Assembly (NCBI GenBank): GCA_905221605.1
Contig: CAJNDS010001413.1
Coordinates: 379,501 to 443,500, forward strand
Source: Symbiodinium natans
Lineage: Eukaryota; Sar; Dinophyceae; Suessiales; Symbiodiniaceae
Length of the DNA: 64,000 nt
Direction of reading: 5' to 3'
In this document: one piece after another, positions 12,938 through 23,232 of the stretch
Position numbering within the stretch: position 1 is the first letter of the stretch
Layout: each line of letters begins with the position of its first letter
Translations under genes and position numbers: made by a program
The notes under the pieces: model-generated
What the model was told of the DNA's origin: nothing
Database searches by the model: none
Seen by the model: the letters and a program-made list of their open reading frames with translations, nothing else

Positions 12938-15900
12938 TCACCGATGTTTCACGGTCCCGGCATCTCGGCGCTCAGCCCGCTCTTCAAGCCTTTCGGTTTC
13001 GGCAACTAACTGGTATGTCCCTTTTTCTAAGAGCTTCTTTAGGGCCTCAGCGTTGCCTTGAATCTTTGTGAGGGCATCTACAATCATGGCTTGATGCTCC
13101 ACCCAGCGAACTTCGGCGCCTACGCCATCCATTCTCTCACGAGCTATCGCCAAGTCCAGCGCGGTGCACTTGTCTTGGGCCAGCGAACCCTCCTTTCGGA
13201 GGTTGTCGTAGAGCGACTTCGCATCCACAACTGTCAGCGAATCTTTGAGCGTGTGATCTGCCTTGGCACTCTGCAGCACCAAATCGGCCTGGGCTCTGAC
13301 GTTCTCTTTGAAAACTTCGAGGCTGAACTTCTCCTGGATCAAGTCATTCCAGATTGCTTTCGCCCACAGAAGATCTCCTAGACCTTTGTTGAGCGATTGA
13401 GTCTCGGCGGCCAAGGTTGAGTTCACTTTTCTTCTCAGCTTTCCGCTCTTCCACCAGACCAGCGAGCAGGTAGCTTCGTGCCCCTGCAACATGTCCTTGT
13501 GGAATGCTATGACTCCCAAGGCCCCCTGGGTGGAGCCGTCGCTGTAGTTGGTGAAGCTTGCATCCGTGACCACGCCCCATCTCAGGTCCTCGCACTCTAT
13601 TGGGAAGTAGCGCAAGGTGAGGTCTGGCCAAGCGCGCACCTTATTGATGCACTGGTTCAGCTCGAGAATGTCCTTGATCTTGAGCGTGCTCAACTTGGAT
13701 GCCATTATGCTGGCTCCAGCGGCGGCATCTGGACGACATTCCTTGGCGGCCCACGCTAAAGATCCTACGGCACCTCTGAATTTGTTCTTCTCTTCCTCCG
13801 TCGCGTCCGCCTCGGGGTGAGCTCTGCGTCCCTTTTCCAGACTCACTGGCGCCATTCTTTCGGACACGAACTTGCCCATGTCTATGCAGACGGTGTAGTC
13901 GCTCAGTTGTCTGATTCGTCGCCCGTTGAATGTCGTGCCATCCAAGAGCTGCATCAACTGCTTGAATTTTCCGAATTTAAAGCGCTCGCGCAGTTTTGCC
14001 AGCTGAACTTCATGATCTCGGTTGCCAAAGCACAGCAAGTCATCGATCTCTATCACTATGATCCCTTCAACGGTGCCCTCTAAGTATTTAACGAAGATGG
14101 TTGGGTCTAGCCTGCTTTGCTTGTAGTTCAAGTCCTTCACGATGTAGCTCTTCAGCGTCTGGCGCCAATGTATGGGACCATCCATGAGCCCGTAAACGCC
14201 GGCCACCACTTCGATGATCTGTTCTGGGTCCATGTTCGGTAGACCCCCTTTTGGCTGCCTCACGTAGAGCTTGCCGCCTGGTCTCAAGAGAGGGTCCGAC
14301 TGGGTGAAGGCTGCTTTCAGGTCCCCGCAGGACCCCTTCAGCTTCATACTTGCGGCCAGCTGCAAAACCACTTGCAAGTTCTGTGTCGTGACCGTCGGGC
14401 TGTATCTTTCCAAGTCCAGAGCATCGGGATCCATGTCACCTCGCACGCAAAAGCGAGACTTCTTTGACGGTGTCTCGCCAATCTGTTCCCCGGGCTTCAG
14501 CCTTCGGACCATTCTTGACCCGATCACCCGGTTCAGCTTGCCCTGCGACTCCAGCTCCTTGAGGACTCTTCTCGACTCCTCCACCGACAGCACCTTCATC
14601 GCGCCGGAACTTTCTATTTTGCTCCACTCTTCAGCGTCTTGTAGTCGCCAGGCTGGCCACTCCTCTTCGGGAATGTCGGCCTCGCTTACCTCATCCGTCG
14701 CCACCTTTTTCATGACGAAGGTCTCGGCATTGAGGACCATGAACGTATACGCTTCGGTCGTCTCCACGTCAAAGTTGGGGACCTCTTTCGACGTTACATG
14801 CTTCAGGTTCCTTAAGGCCTTCTTGGTGACATAGAAGTCGGTGAAGCCTTTCCATTTGGCCTTCAGATCTCGCTGTGGTTTCAAACTCTTCCAATCGTCC
14901 TCCATTTCTTGCACGCTTCCATCTTTCATCTTCGCCATCGTCTTCCTCTCTCCTGTGAGATCTTCCAGCTTGACTGGCAGCCTCGTCGTCTCCCAGGGTG
15001 TGCACATCGCGCTGCGCCAGCGAACGTGATGCCTTCTCAGGACGCCCAGGGCCGGCTTTAGCTCCCAGGTGTCACGCTGCACTTCGCTTTGTCGCCGAGG
15101 TGGAACTGGCGTCGGTCCTTCTTCGAACTCATCCTGGCCAAAGAACGAGTATGGGTTGCCCGGCTCCTGCTGCCTTCTCAGGGAAGATCGCACCGGCTCA
15201 TACCCGGCGCTGCTCTCCGCCTCTGCTAGCCTGCTTGGCGCTCTTGGGGAAACACCGTCCAATCTCTGGCTCTGCACCGCGGAGTCCACAGCTGCGCGTA
15301 GTCGTTCTTCTCGACCGGGAGCTTCAGGAACGGGGAGTTCGGGAACCTCTATCTCTGCCTCGGGCTCCGGCGCTGATGCTTGCCTTGCTGGCTCTGCTGG
15401 GACTTCTGGCACTGGAGTTTCTGGCAGTTGCGCTGGATCGGGAAGTTCTTCTGGCGGAATAGGTATAGGCACCACGGGCGTCTCCGGCTCGTCAATCCTC
15501 ACTCGGGGTAGCCCTCGATGTAGGCCTTCTGCGCTCACTTCATCTTCGCCAGCTTCGCGAACTATGGCTCCTCGGGAAACTCCTGGTGGAAGTGGGTCGC
15601 CCGTGTGGTCCTCGATTAAACGACTGCTCGACTTCTTGAAGCGCTCCTTTAGGTCTTGGAACACTTCATGCACAGCTTCCACTCCGCGAACCTCCTCCGA
15701 CGTGGCCTCCCGCACGTGCTCGTTGCAGACCTTCCAAAGTCTGCCCAACACATTGACGTAGCAGTTCGCTCCCTCAGGCATCAAAACGACGCCTGGCCCG
15801 ACCCAGTTAGGCTTAAGCACACCTTTATCCTTCCACGACCGCCAAATGTAGACGATCTCTCCCGGCTGAAAGGTTCGGTGCACGCGATTCCTGGCTCGGA

Positions 15901-17486
15901 GAGCGTGCTTAGCCGCTTCGGACAGGTTGGTCTCCACGAACGCCTTCTGGGCAGCCCTGCGCGCTGCCAACACTCTTTCCACCTCCTCACCGTGGTTCAC
16001 CAGCGCGGGGTCAATGGCATCGTCCGACATGAGCTCCCCATTGGTCCGCGCTGTCTGCCCCAGCATCCTTTGAGCTGGAGAAAAGCCGGAGCGATTGAAG
16101 AGGCGATTTTTGGCTGCTTCCACCTCACGTGTCAGCAACCTGAGGTCATCCTCTGAGCACGGAGGATTCTGCCACTTCGCCTTTTCCATCATCTGCTTGA
16201 AGAGGCCGCCATGCCTTTCACAGCGCCCGTTCTGGTGCGGCGCCCTGGCCCCAATAACGTGCAGAAGCACGCCTAGTTCCGCGCATCGGTCTCGAAATTC
16301 GCCCAAGAACTCTCGCCCTTGGTCCAGAAGGAGGATCTGTGGCATTCCTAAGAAGCGCCCCCACGTTCTGGTAAAGGCCGCCCACACACTCACGGGCTCT
16401 TTGCTTCGTAGCTTTTCCACCATCTGGAAGGAGGTGCCCAGGCAAATCATGTTCAAGTACCAGTTCTGTCCGGAAGCATCCCAATTCGGCATCTGCAAGA
16501 GGTCGATCGCGACCACGGTGTTGGGCGCGTACGACCTGGGCACCATCGCCGGCCTATGCGCCTTCGGAGTTCTACTGGCAGCGCAGGTAGGACATCTGAA
16601 GCTGTCCTTCGCCCAACGCCATATCCTGTCTGGTGTTCGGCTCACCTTCAGAGTTCGCACCAGATCCGCCAAGCTGGGGTGTCCCAAGTTTCGATGCAGC
16701 TTCATCACTGCCTCCTTTTCTTGTCTTGTAGGCTCACCCACCGGGACGACCGAGTCTTCAGGACGTTCGTCCACTGTGTCCATCGGGCGAAGGTCGAGCT
16801 CGTCGAAGATGTCCTGCTCTGCGACCTCTCCGGGGAAGCACTCGAGGTTATAGTCCATGATTGCCCCCTCCGCTCGGGGCGGCTTGCCCTTCGCCATGGC
16901 ATACTTGACTGCGTCCTTGAAGTTTGTGATCTGGTACTTCTTGCGGTATAGCAGGTAGGACGCGGTGCCTTCTGAAGTGGCCTCCTTCAGGTTCTTCAAG
17001 CCTGATGACAGCGGCCCCAAGGCACTGATTACAAAGCCACGGCCCTTCCTCCACTGATGTCTCGCGATGCGACAAGCCAGCGACGACTGCTCCGATGCCA
17101 CCTTGTTCAGGTATATTACTTTGGGACCTTGGCTCTCGATGTCCTTCCACACCGCATATGGTCATGGCGTCAACCCCGGCACTAGCCCCCACGAGGTAGT
17201 CCAGGATCTGATCAGACTTCGCCTTGTCGATCTTGGTCTCGTCGCTCTGGTGCTCCAAGTACAGCTCGGGCTCTTTGACCACCACATAGACCTCCTCGTC
17301 TTCCAGGCTGTGCAGGCCCTCCACGTCCTGCCGGTCCATTCGCTGCAGGACACCATTCTTGGAGACCACCACAAAGTCGTCCAGGAAGGGAAGAGGCCTG
17401 GCCATCCAACGACGCACCATGTTAGGCGTAGCACTTTGCAACACTCGCGTTCCATCCCACGATCTGACGTTCTGGCCTACGTTCAC
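12938..17486 (-). CDS. Copia pol: integrase, reverse transcriptase, RNase H (frameshifted)
   Basis: The main frame (17152-12938, 1,404 codons) starts inside the domain order. Residues about 142-190 carry a His-His/Cys-Cys zinc site (LHRNLGHP...CPTC). The integrase DDE triad follows as AIDLL, LLLDQGREF and NGRCERHGG. After a proline- and glutamate-rich linker comes reverse transcriptase (VRGDMDPDALDLERYSP; catalytic IEIDDLL at about 1032). RNase H follows (DASF at about 1196, AAETQS, DALTKI at about 1360). The N-terminal part lies in another frame (17486-16848) up to about 17155, so one +1 shift is needed there. That frame meets gag in a -1 relation at the gag TGA. The second shift looks like a mutation. 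Confidence 0.9.
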
Positions 17487-19807
17487 ATTCCTGCCAGTTG
17501 CTTCGCCACTTGGGTTCTTTGGGTCATCATGCGCGCGTAGAACTGGTTCACCATGTCCACCGCTTGCTTCATCGTGGCCACGGCTTGCTCCCAGTCGCTC
17601 TTGGTTTCTCGCAAGGGCAGCGTGTTCGCTCGATGTCGGGTCTCCTGCTCGTAGCGCTGAACTCTCTTGAACTCGGAGACCATTGCCTGCACCTGGTTCG
17701 CGGTAGTCGGGTCCATCTCGGACAGGTGAGCCTCCATTGTGGTCACGTTCTCCACCGCCCTCTCGAACTCCAGGTACTCGCCCTCGCGCAAGTCCAGCGT
17801 AGTCTGCAGCTCGTCGCTCCTGGCGCGCTCGTCCGCCAGCTGCTGCATCAGGTTTCCCATCTCCACCTGGCGCTTCTGGGCCATTCGCTTCTCTTGTTGT
17901 TTCAGAGCGTTCTCCGCCAGCAGAGTTTGTCCAACAAAACCCGCCAGTTTCGGACGGCGAGCCTTGGCCGGCTGACGGGATTCCGCACTAGCTGCCATGG
18001 ATTCCGCTGCCGCCCCTGCTGCTGCTGCTGCAGGGCACGAGAAGCTAGCATAGGCCTCGGACTTAAGAGTCTTGGGCGATCTTGTAGTCTTTGGTCTCGA
18101 GCCAAAAACCTGCCCAGTGCGAAAGTCGGACTCCATACGACGCCCTGCACACGCGGAAGGCATCACCCAACCTTCAGGACCAAAGTCAAGCACATCCACA
18201 GCTGCGTGCCCTGAGGGAAGAGTCGTCATGTTGCACTCTCCATTGACTTTGCTGAAGGTGATCTTGTCTTTGCTTAGGTCAATGACTGAGCCCAAGGCCC
18301 TCAAGAGACTAACCGGCAACAGCAATGGCACGTCTTCGGCTACGACTGTCAGCTCAAGCACTCCTGGAACTCCACCGAGGCCGATGGGAACTTCGCACAC
18401 GCCGACTGTTTTTGCTGCGCCTCCAATGCCGCGTGCCTGGGTGGCCTTGTCCGTCCAGCAGCCTTTTAGGCCTAGGGGCCTCAAAAGGTCCAGCAAACGA
18501 AGAAGGGCCGGACGACCCACCAGGCCTTCCTGAGCCGCAGTGTCCACCAGGCCGTGGCATCCCTGCGTAGTCACTCCCACGAAGAGCTCGCCCGCCATCG
18601 ACTCGCCCGGCCTGTCGTTGAGGAACTGGCCGAAGGACAAGAAGGTGTTCGCTCCACCAGACCCGGCATCCATTCGGCCGGCCCAGTAGAAGGACCCTCG
18701 GCTTGCTCCCGGGCCCGACGATGACGAAGAGGTAGTCAGCGATGGCCCCGCTCGGTGCCTACACTCCTTGCTCCAATGCCCGACTTCTCCGCAAGCCCGG
18801 CATCGAGTCCTAAGCTTGAGCTGCTCTATGTGCACTCTTCGTGACGTAGGCGACCCCTTCCATGCCGAGCCGCCTTTGCCGAAGGACTTGCTGCTCTGCT
18901 TGCCGGTGTTCTTGCCGTCCTTGTTGAAGAGCTTCTTGCCCCCTTTCTTGCCAAGGTTCGGCTGGTAGTACTGCCGGCCCTTTTGCTGTTCTTTGAGCTG
19001 CTGCCGAACATGTTGGTACGACGCCAAAGCTTCCATGACATCGCCTTCCTCGTACACCGCGTCCAGCTCGCCGTCTTCTAGGTACACGTAGTTCTCGTCT
19101 TCTTCGTCTTCCGCCTCCAGGTAGAACTCGGGCTCGCCATAGTGCTCGTGGTTCTCGTAGTACACCTCCTGGCCTTCGCCCTCTTCAGTCTCCGTCCAGA
19201 GCATCGCCTTGGACCCGGAGCTGCTCGAGTTGATGCGGTCAAGTCGCCTTAGGTTGGCGATCACCACATCCTTGGTGTAGTCGCCAGCCAACCACGTGAC
19301 CACACGGGACTCCAGCTCTTTGTCCAAGTTCGCCTGCCGGAACAGCAAGTATCCGGCAGCCTTCGCCGGAAGGTCCACGCCCTCGGCTTTGAGCTCCGCC
19401 AAGGCATGCGACGCGCGCACCAGGTAATCCGGGATGGACTCCTTGGCACCTCTAGCCTGGCCATAGAACACGCCCTCCATGGCCCTCGGCAACGCTGTCT
19501 CCACATACGGCTTAAAGTTGTCGTTGAGCACTTTCATCACCGTCTTGTAGCCGTCCGCATGCTGGAGCTCGGCCAGCGTCAAAGACGACACCGCCTCCCT
19601 TGCTGGCCCTGTGAGAGCTTGAACCAGCTTGATCGCCCTCTTCTCCTTGGGAATATCCGTCGTGGCCTCCCACAGCTCAAGATCTCGAAGCCAGGTCTTG
19701 AAAGAGACCTCTGGAGTGGAACCGTTCCAAGAAGGTGGGGGATCTCTATCTCGGTAGACATATCCTCCAGGATCGCCTGAGGACTGTCCTTCCGAAGTAG
19801 ATGGCAT
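17483..19807 (-). CDS. Copia gag-protease polyprotein
   Basis: An open frame of 774 codons from the ATG at 19807; an in-frame GTG lies two codons upstream. The N-terminal 200 residues are a helical gag-like region (for example SFKTWLRDLELWEATTDIP). A CCHC zinc knuckle (CRACGEVGHWSKEC) lies near residue 345. A retropepsin-like domain follows, with its active site as LVDTAAQEGLVGRP: DTA where DTG or DSG is usual. The C-terminal 150 residues are charged and probably coiled-coil. The frame ends in TGA at 17485-17483, and pol continues in the -1 frame from exactly this point. Expression of pol would need frameshifting or a repair of this boundary. Confidence 0.88.
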   Translation of the reverse strand: MPSTSEGQSSGDPGGYVYRDRDPPPSWNGSTPEVSFKTWLRDLELWEATTDIPKEKRAIKLVQALTGPAREAVSSLTLAELQHADGYKTVMKVLNDNFKPYVETALPRAMEGVFYGQARGAKESIPDYLVRASHALAELKAEGVDLPAKAAGYLLFRQANLDKELESRVVTWLAGDYTKDVVIANLRRLDRINSSSSGSKAMLWTETEEGEGQEVYYENHEHYGEPEFYLEAEDEEDENYVYLEDGELDAVYEEGDVMEALASYQHVRQQLKEQQKGRQYYQPNLGKKGGKKLFNKDGKNTGKQSSKSFGKGGSAWKGSPTSRRVHIEQLKLRTRCRACGEVGHWSKECRHRAGPSLTTSSSSSGPGASRGSFYWAGRMDAGSGGANTFLSFGQFLNDRPGESMAGELFVGVTTQGCHGLVDTAAQEGLVGRPALLRLLDLLRPLGLKGCWTDKATQARGIGGAAKTVGVCEVPIGLGGVPGVLELTVVAEDVPLLLPVSLLRALGSVIDLSKDKITFSKVNGECNMTTLPSGHAAVDVLDFGPEGWVMPSACAGRRMESDFRTGQVFGSRPKTTRSPKTLKSEAYASFSCPAAAAAGAAAESMAASAESRQPAKARRPKLAGFVGQTLLAENALKQQEKRMAQKRQVEMGNLMQQLADERARSDELQTTLDLREGEYLEFERAVENVTTMEAHLSEMDPTTANQVQAMVSEFKRVQRYEQETRHRANTLPLRETKSDWEQAVATMKQAVDMVNQFYARMMTQRTQVAKQLAGM

Positions 19808-19977
19808 CTTCACTCACTCGCTCTTGTAGATGTCGACGTGGCTGGGCTCGATCAGATACGTCACCACCTTCCCGCGGCTGATCGGTTAGAAGGCGAGGAG
19901 GGAAACAGCAGGCCCCTGGGACCGCCGGCTGCGACGCCACACACGCCGCCAAGAGCCACGCAGGCTCCGCTGCCAAC

Positions 19978-20125
19978 TGACAGCGCCCACTTCGAATCTA
20001 TGGCTCGGACTCAATTTTACGCACACTGCAAAGTCAGTAGCTTAAGGATCAAGAGGGCCCTCTGTGGGCCGAAAAGAAAGACCGCGAGTGATATGGCCAG
20101 GGAGGAAGCCTCCACTGATTTCACA
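19978..20125 (-). repeat. 5' LTR of the copia element
   Basis: This 148-base direct repeat is the upstream LTR in element orientation and should carry the element promoter. It lies about 170 bases upstream of the gag start codon. I could not identify a promoter motif in it. Confidence 0.93.
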
Positions 20126-22900
20126 AGTCGATGTTCTGCTCTCAAACCCAGGCAGCTCAGGCAGCTCAGGCAGTCCTTCGCCCAGTGCACCCCTTCCGTC
20201 TGTGGCTTGCTTGCCAGTCGCATGCACCTGCCAACCATTGCTTCAAGTGCTGTCACAGACGAGGCAAGCCATGCATTGAAGCGCCGACTCACAGACAAAG
20301 GGTGCGGCTGTGGCTCAACAAGAAGCACAGGACATGGCACCCAACATCCACAGACTCCAAGACTCGAAAGTCTCCCCGCTCGCCTATCCGTGAAATTAAG
20401 ACTCTGTCGGGCCGGCGCGTCGAAGCTGGGGGGCGCGGGGTCGTTGAGCTGCTTTGCGCTGCTTTGGCTGGTGGAACTGGTGGCTCCGTGGCAGGAGACT
20501 CACCTGGCACATCTTGCACGAGACATCACACACCACATGCAAGAGACATTGCACGACCCTTGCAACGTAACAGGGCCAAGCGGCGAGTTGCAGGGGTGAG
20601 GCTGTTTGGCCCGCGGGGCGCCTGGTCCTCAGCGCTGAGGCCTGTCAGCAGCGCTATTTTAACCCACGGTTCGTCACACTTCTCCGCACTTCTACACAGC
20701 CCCAAGCTGTTGCAAGGAACTCTACCGGTCACTCAGGGCATGCACGTGTCCTGAACACAGCTCTGATTGGCAGCTTAGCCGATGGAAACCCTTGAACACA
20801 AGCCACCTTCTTTGGGCGCAAGCTGCGGAGCCAAGGCAAGTAACCTGGACCTGGCTTCACAAGGCTTCCCAGAAGAGTGCAGAGCTTCAGGCTCTTACTT
20901 CCTGCCTCCTGGCTCGAGGAAAGCTCTGGATCCATCGGTGTCGAAGCTCTGCCGGCCAGGTTCGACGAGAACATCCTTTAAAATATCAGGCTGTAGCTGG
21001 GAATGGAAGACCTACCCAGAACGCAAGCGCGCCGCGAATGGTGAAGGTAAGCTCTGAGCGTAGTGTCGTGCTGCCTTCTGGACCTTGCAAAATCTGCTGA
21101 ATGGTCCAAACAAACCTCTGGCAACTCCCAGGGTCCCAACCCTTGTCTTGCAATCCGGGGACAAGTGGCCGCCCTTGGATGCCTGAGCTAAGGCAAGCTG
21201 CAAGCTGCTGCAAGCACCAGTCCTGAAAACGAGCACACTACGAGCACATTACCAACGCAGGTCCCCCAGGTCAGCGACGAAGCGCTTCAGCTGCAGAAGC
21301 ACAAGTGGCTGCCTGAGCCGGGAATACACCCCGCATCAACCACGCGCGTGCCCATAAGCCCATGCCTTCCAGAGGCAGAGCTGAAGATGCTGCCTGCCAT
21401 CTGTACACGGATCTGCCAGTTTCATGGCAGGCCGGCATCTTGATTCGTTGATGTAAGCTAGTGGTTATAAGTGCTCATACTGGCTGCCATCTGACAAGAG
21501 TGCGAACTTGGTGGCGCACCTCCACTTTCTAAGCCTCCAAGATCATCATCCACGCTTACCAGATGGGAGAGACTACCTTCGGTGAAAGAGACTCCAAGCA
21601 AGGATGGTCCTAAGTCCTAAGCGTTGTTGGTTTGACCCGGGAAGGCTCTCTGGCCTTCAATTTCGTCTCGGACTTGTGTACTGCACCTCACGACACTGAC
21701 ACTAAACTGTTCCAAAAGATGCTTCAGCCTAAGATTCGAGCAACACCTGCGAGTTGTTATGGCTGCTATGGATTGGAAATGCATGGCGAGATCCTGGCTT
21801 CGCAGCAGCTGGTAGACATGAAGCTAAATAAGTCTCCACCCGGGCGCGAGGAGAGATCGTGTATCAGTTGGTCTCGCCCAGGTGGCCCACATCCTTTGGA
21901 CCTCGCATGCCGGCTGTTTGCGGATTTCTCAAGCCACCAGTGCCGATCCAGACTAAAACAACTCGGAGATGTAAAGCCTGTCAGAAAATGCATGTTTGCA
22001 GGGCCCTTCTCTCTGGACGGCCCTTCTCTCTGGACCACTGTATGCTGAGTGAATCGTGAGGGACGGGCGTAGAGCCCATGGACCTACCACCGTCCCGTTA
22101 AAGGTGAGACTCATCTATGCCATTTGTGCTGAACAACGGTCGTCTGTCTACCGTGCTAGAGAGAGAGAGGTTCTGGAGCACTGCAAGATACTGCAAGTCT
22201 GGCAATAAGTCTATGTCACAACAACACATGACACCGCAGCTAGGCTACGCAAAGAGCCCAAGCAAAGCATGCCCAAGCCACAGTGAGTGGAAATGGAACT
22301 TGGGAGATGTCGCGGTACATTGCTTTTGCTCACAGCGGAGTTGGCTCGGTTGGCCCGGTTGGCCCTGAGCCATGTGATGAGTGAAACGATGCCTTTGACT
22401 GCCCAGAGTGCTGAGCTGCATATCACATGGAAAGTTCTCAGTGAACTTTCCATGCTGATTCAACTTCCTAATCCTACGCATATCTGCGCATCTACTGGGA
22501 CAGATGCTGCAAGAACTTGCTTGAAGAAGGACCTCTGCAAAGCAGAAAAAGGAGTTCAGAGTTTCATGCACGTCAGTCACGTCAGTCCAGGGCTTTGGCC
22601 AAAGAACACGCCGATTTGGTGAGGGCCCCGCATTGACGCCACCTCTGAAAGTTGAGAGCTAACTGTGCATGGCTGGTTTTCGGGTTGCTTAGTCTTTCAC
22701 AACTGTGCGAAACTCACACCTTGACTGTGTTACTAGGGCTACCAGGGTGGAAAGACTTGTTCTGATTCGCCGCAGCCTTGGCCCCCCCAACACGTTAACC
22801 ATCTCAGGACTGGGGCACTGCAAAACCTGTAGCAACAACTTGCACTCTGTCGCAACTGCTGTTTTTTTCTGCGGCTGACACGGCTTCTCGTGCCAAAGCA
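20126..22900. other. No recognisable gene
   Basis: Only short frames without family motifs are present. A perfect 12-base inverted repeat with a 5-base loop lies at 22426-22454. Confidence 0.4.
22426..22454. other. Perfect short hairpin
   Basis: CATGGAAAGTTC, then TCAGT, then GAACTTTCCATG form a perfect 12-bp stem with a 5-base loop. No run of T follows, so it is not a bacterial-style terminator. Its role is unknown. Confidence 0.7.
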
Positions 22901-23232
22901 TGAAAGAATGCAACGGCGTGCAGTCCACTACGGCACTACGAGCAACGACAAAACATCACCAGGCCTTGGTGACGTTTCTCACCTAGGAATGGGTGAAGCC
23001 AAGCAACCGCCAAAGGTCGTTGCAATACGCCAGTCATAGCCAACTTATGAAAAAGAATGAAACACAGCAACAACTGTCTCGCCCTGCAGAGAATAGGGTG
23101 CAGTGAAAACAGCATACTATATGCGAGTATGCAGTGTATCTTCTGTCTGGACAGCATGCAACCCAAGGTGAATACGGTCTCGAACTTTAAGAATACAACC
23201 AAATGCTGCCAAGGCACAGCACGTGGGTTCAC

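Larger units (their letters stand above)
12766..20125 (-). mobile_element. Ty1/copia-type LTR retrotransposon, near full length
   Basis: A 7,360-base element on the minus strand. Two direct repeats of 148 bases (12766-12913 and 19978-20125) match at every base I compared, and on the plus strand begin TGACAG and end TTCACA, giving the usual TG...CA ends. Between them, in element order, are gag, a CCHC zinc knuckle, an aspartic protease, an integrase, a reverse transcriptase and RNase H. Integrase before reverse transcriptase is the copia order. A possible primer-binding site (TGGCAGCGGAGCC, minus strand) starts two bases inside the 5' LTR. No clean 5-bp target-site duplication is visible; the flanks share only AGT. 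LTR identity suggests recent insertion, but the coding frame is broken twice. Confidence 0.93.
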
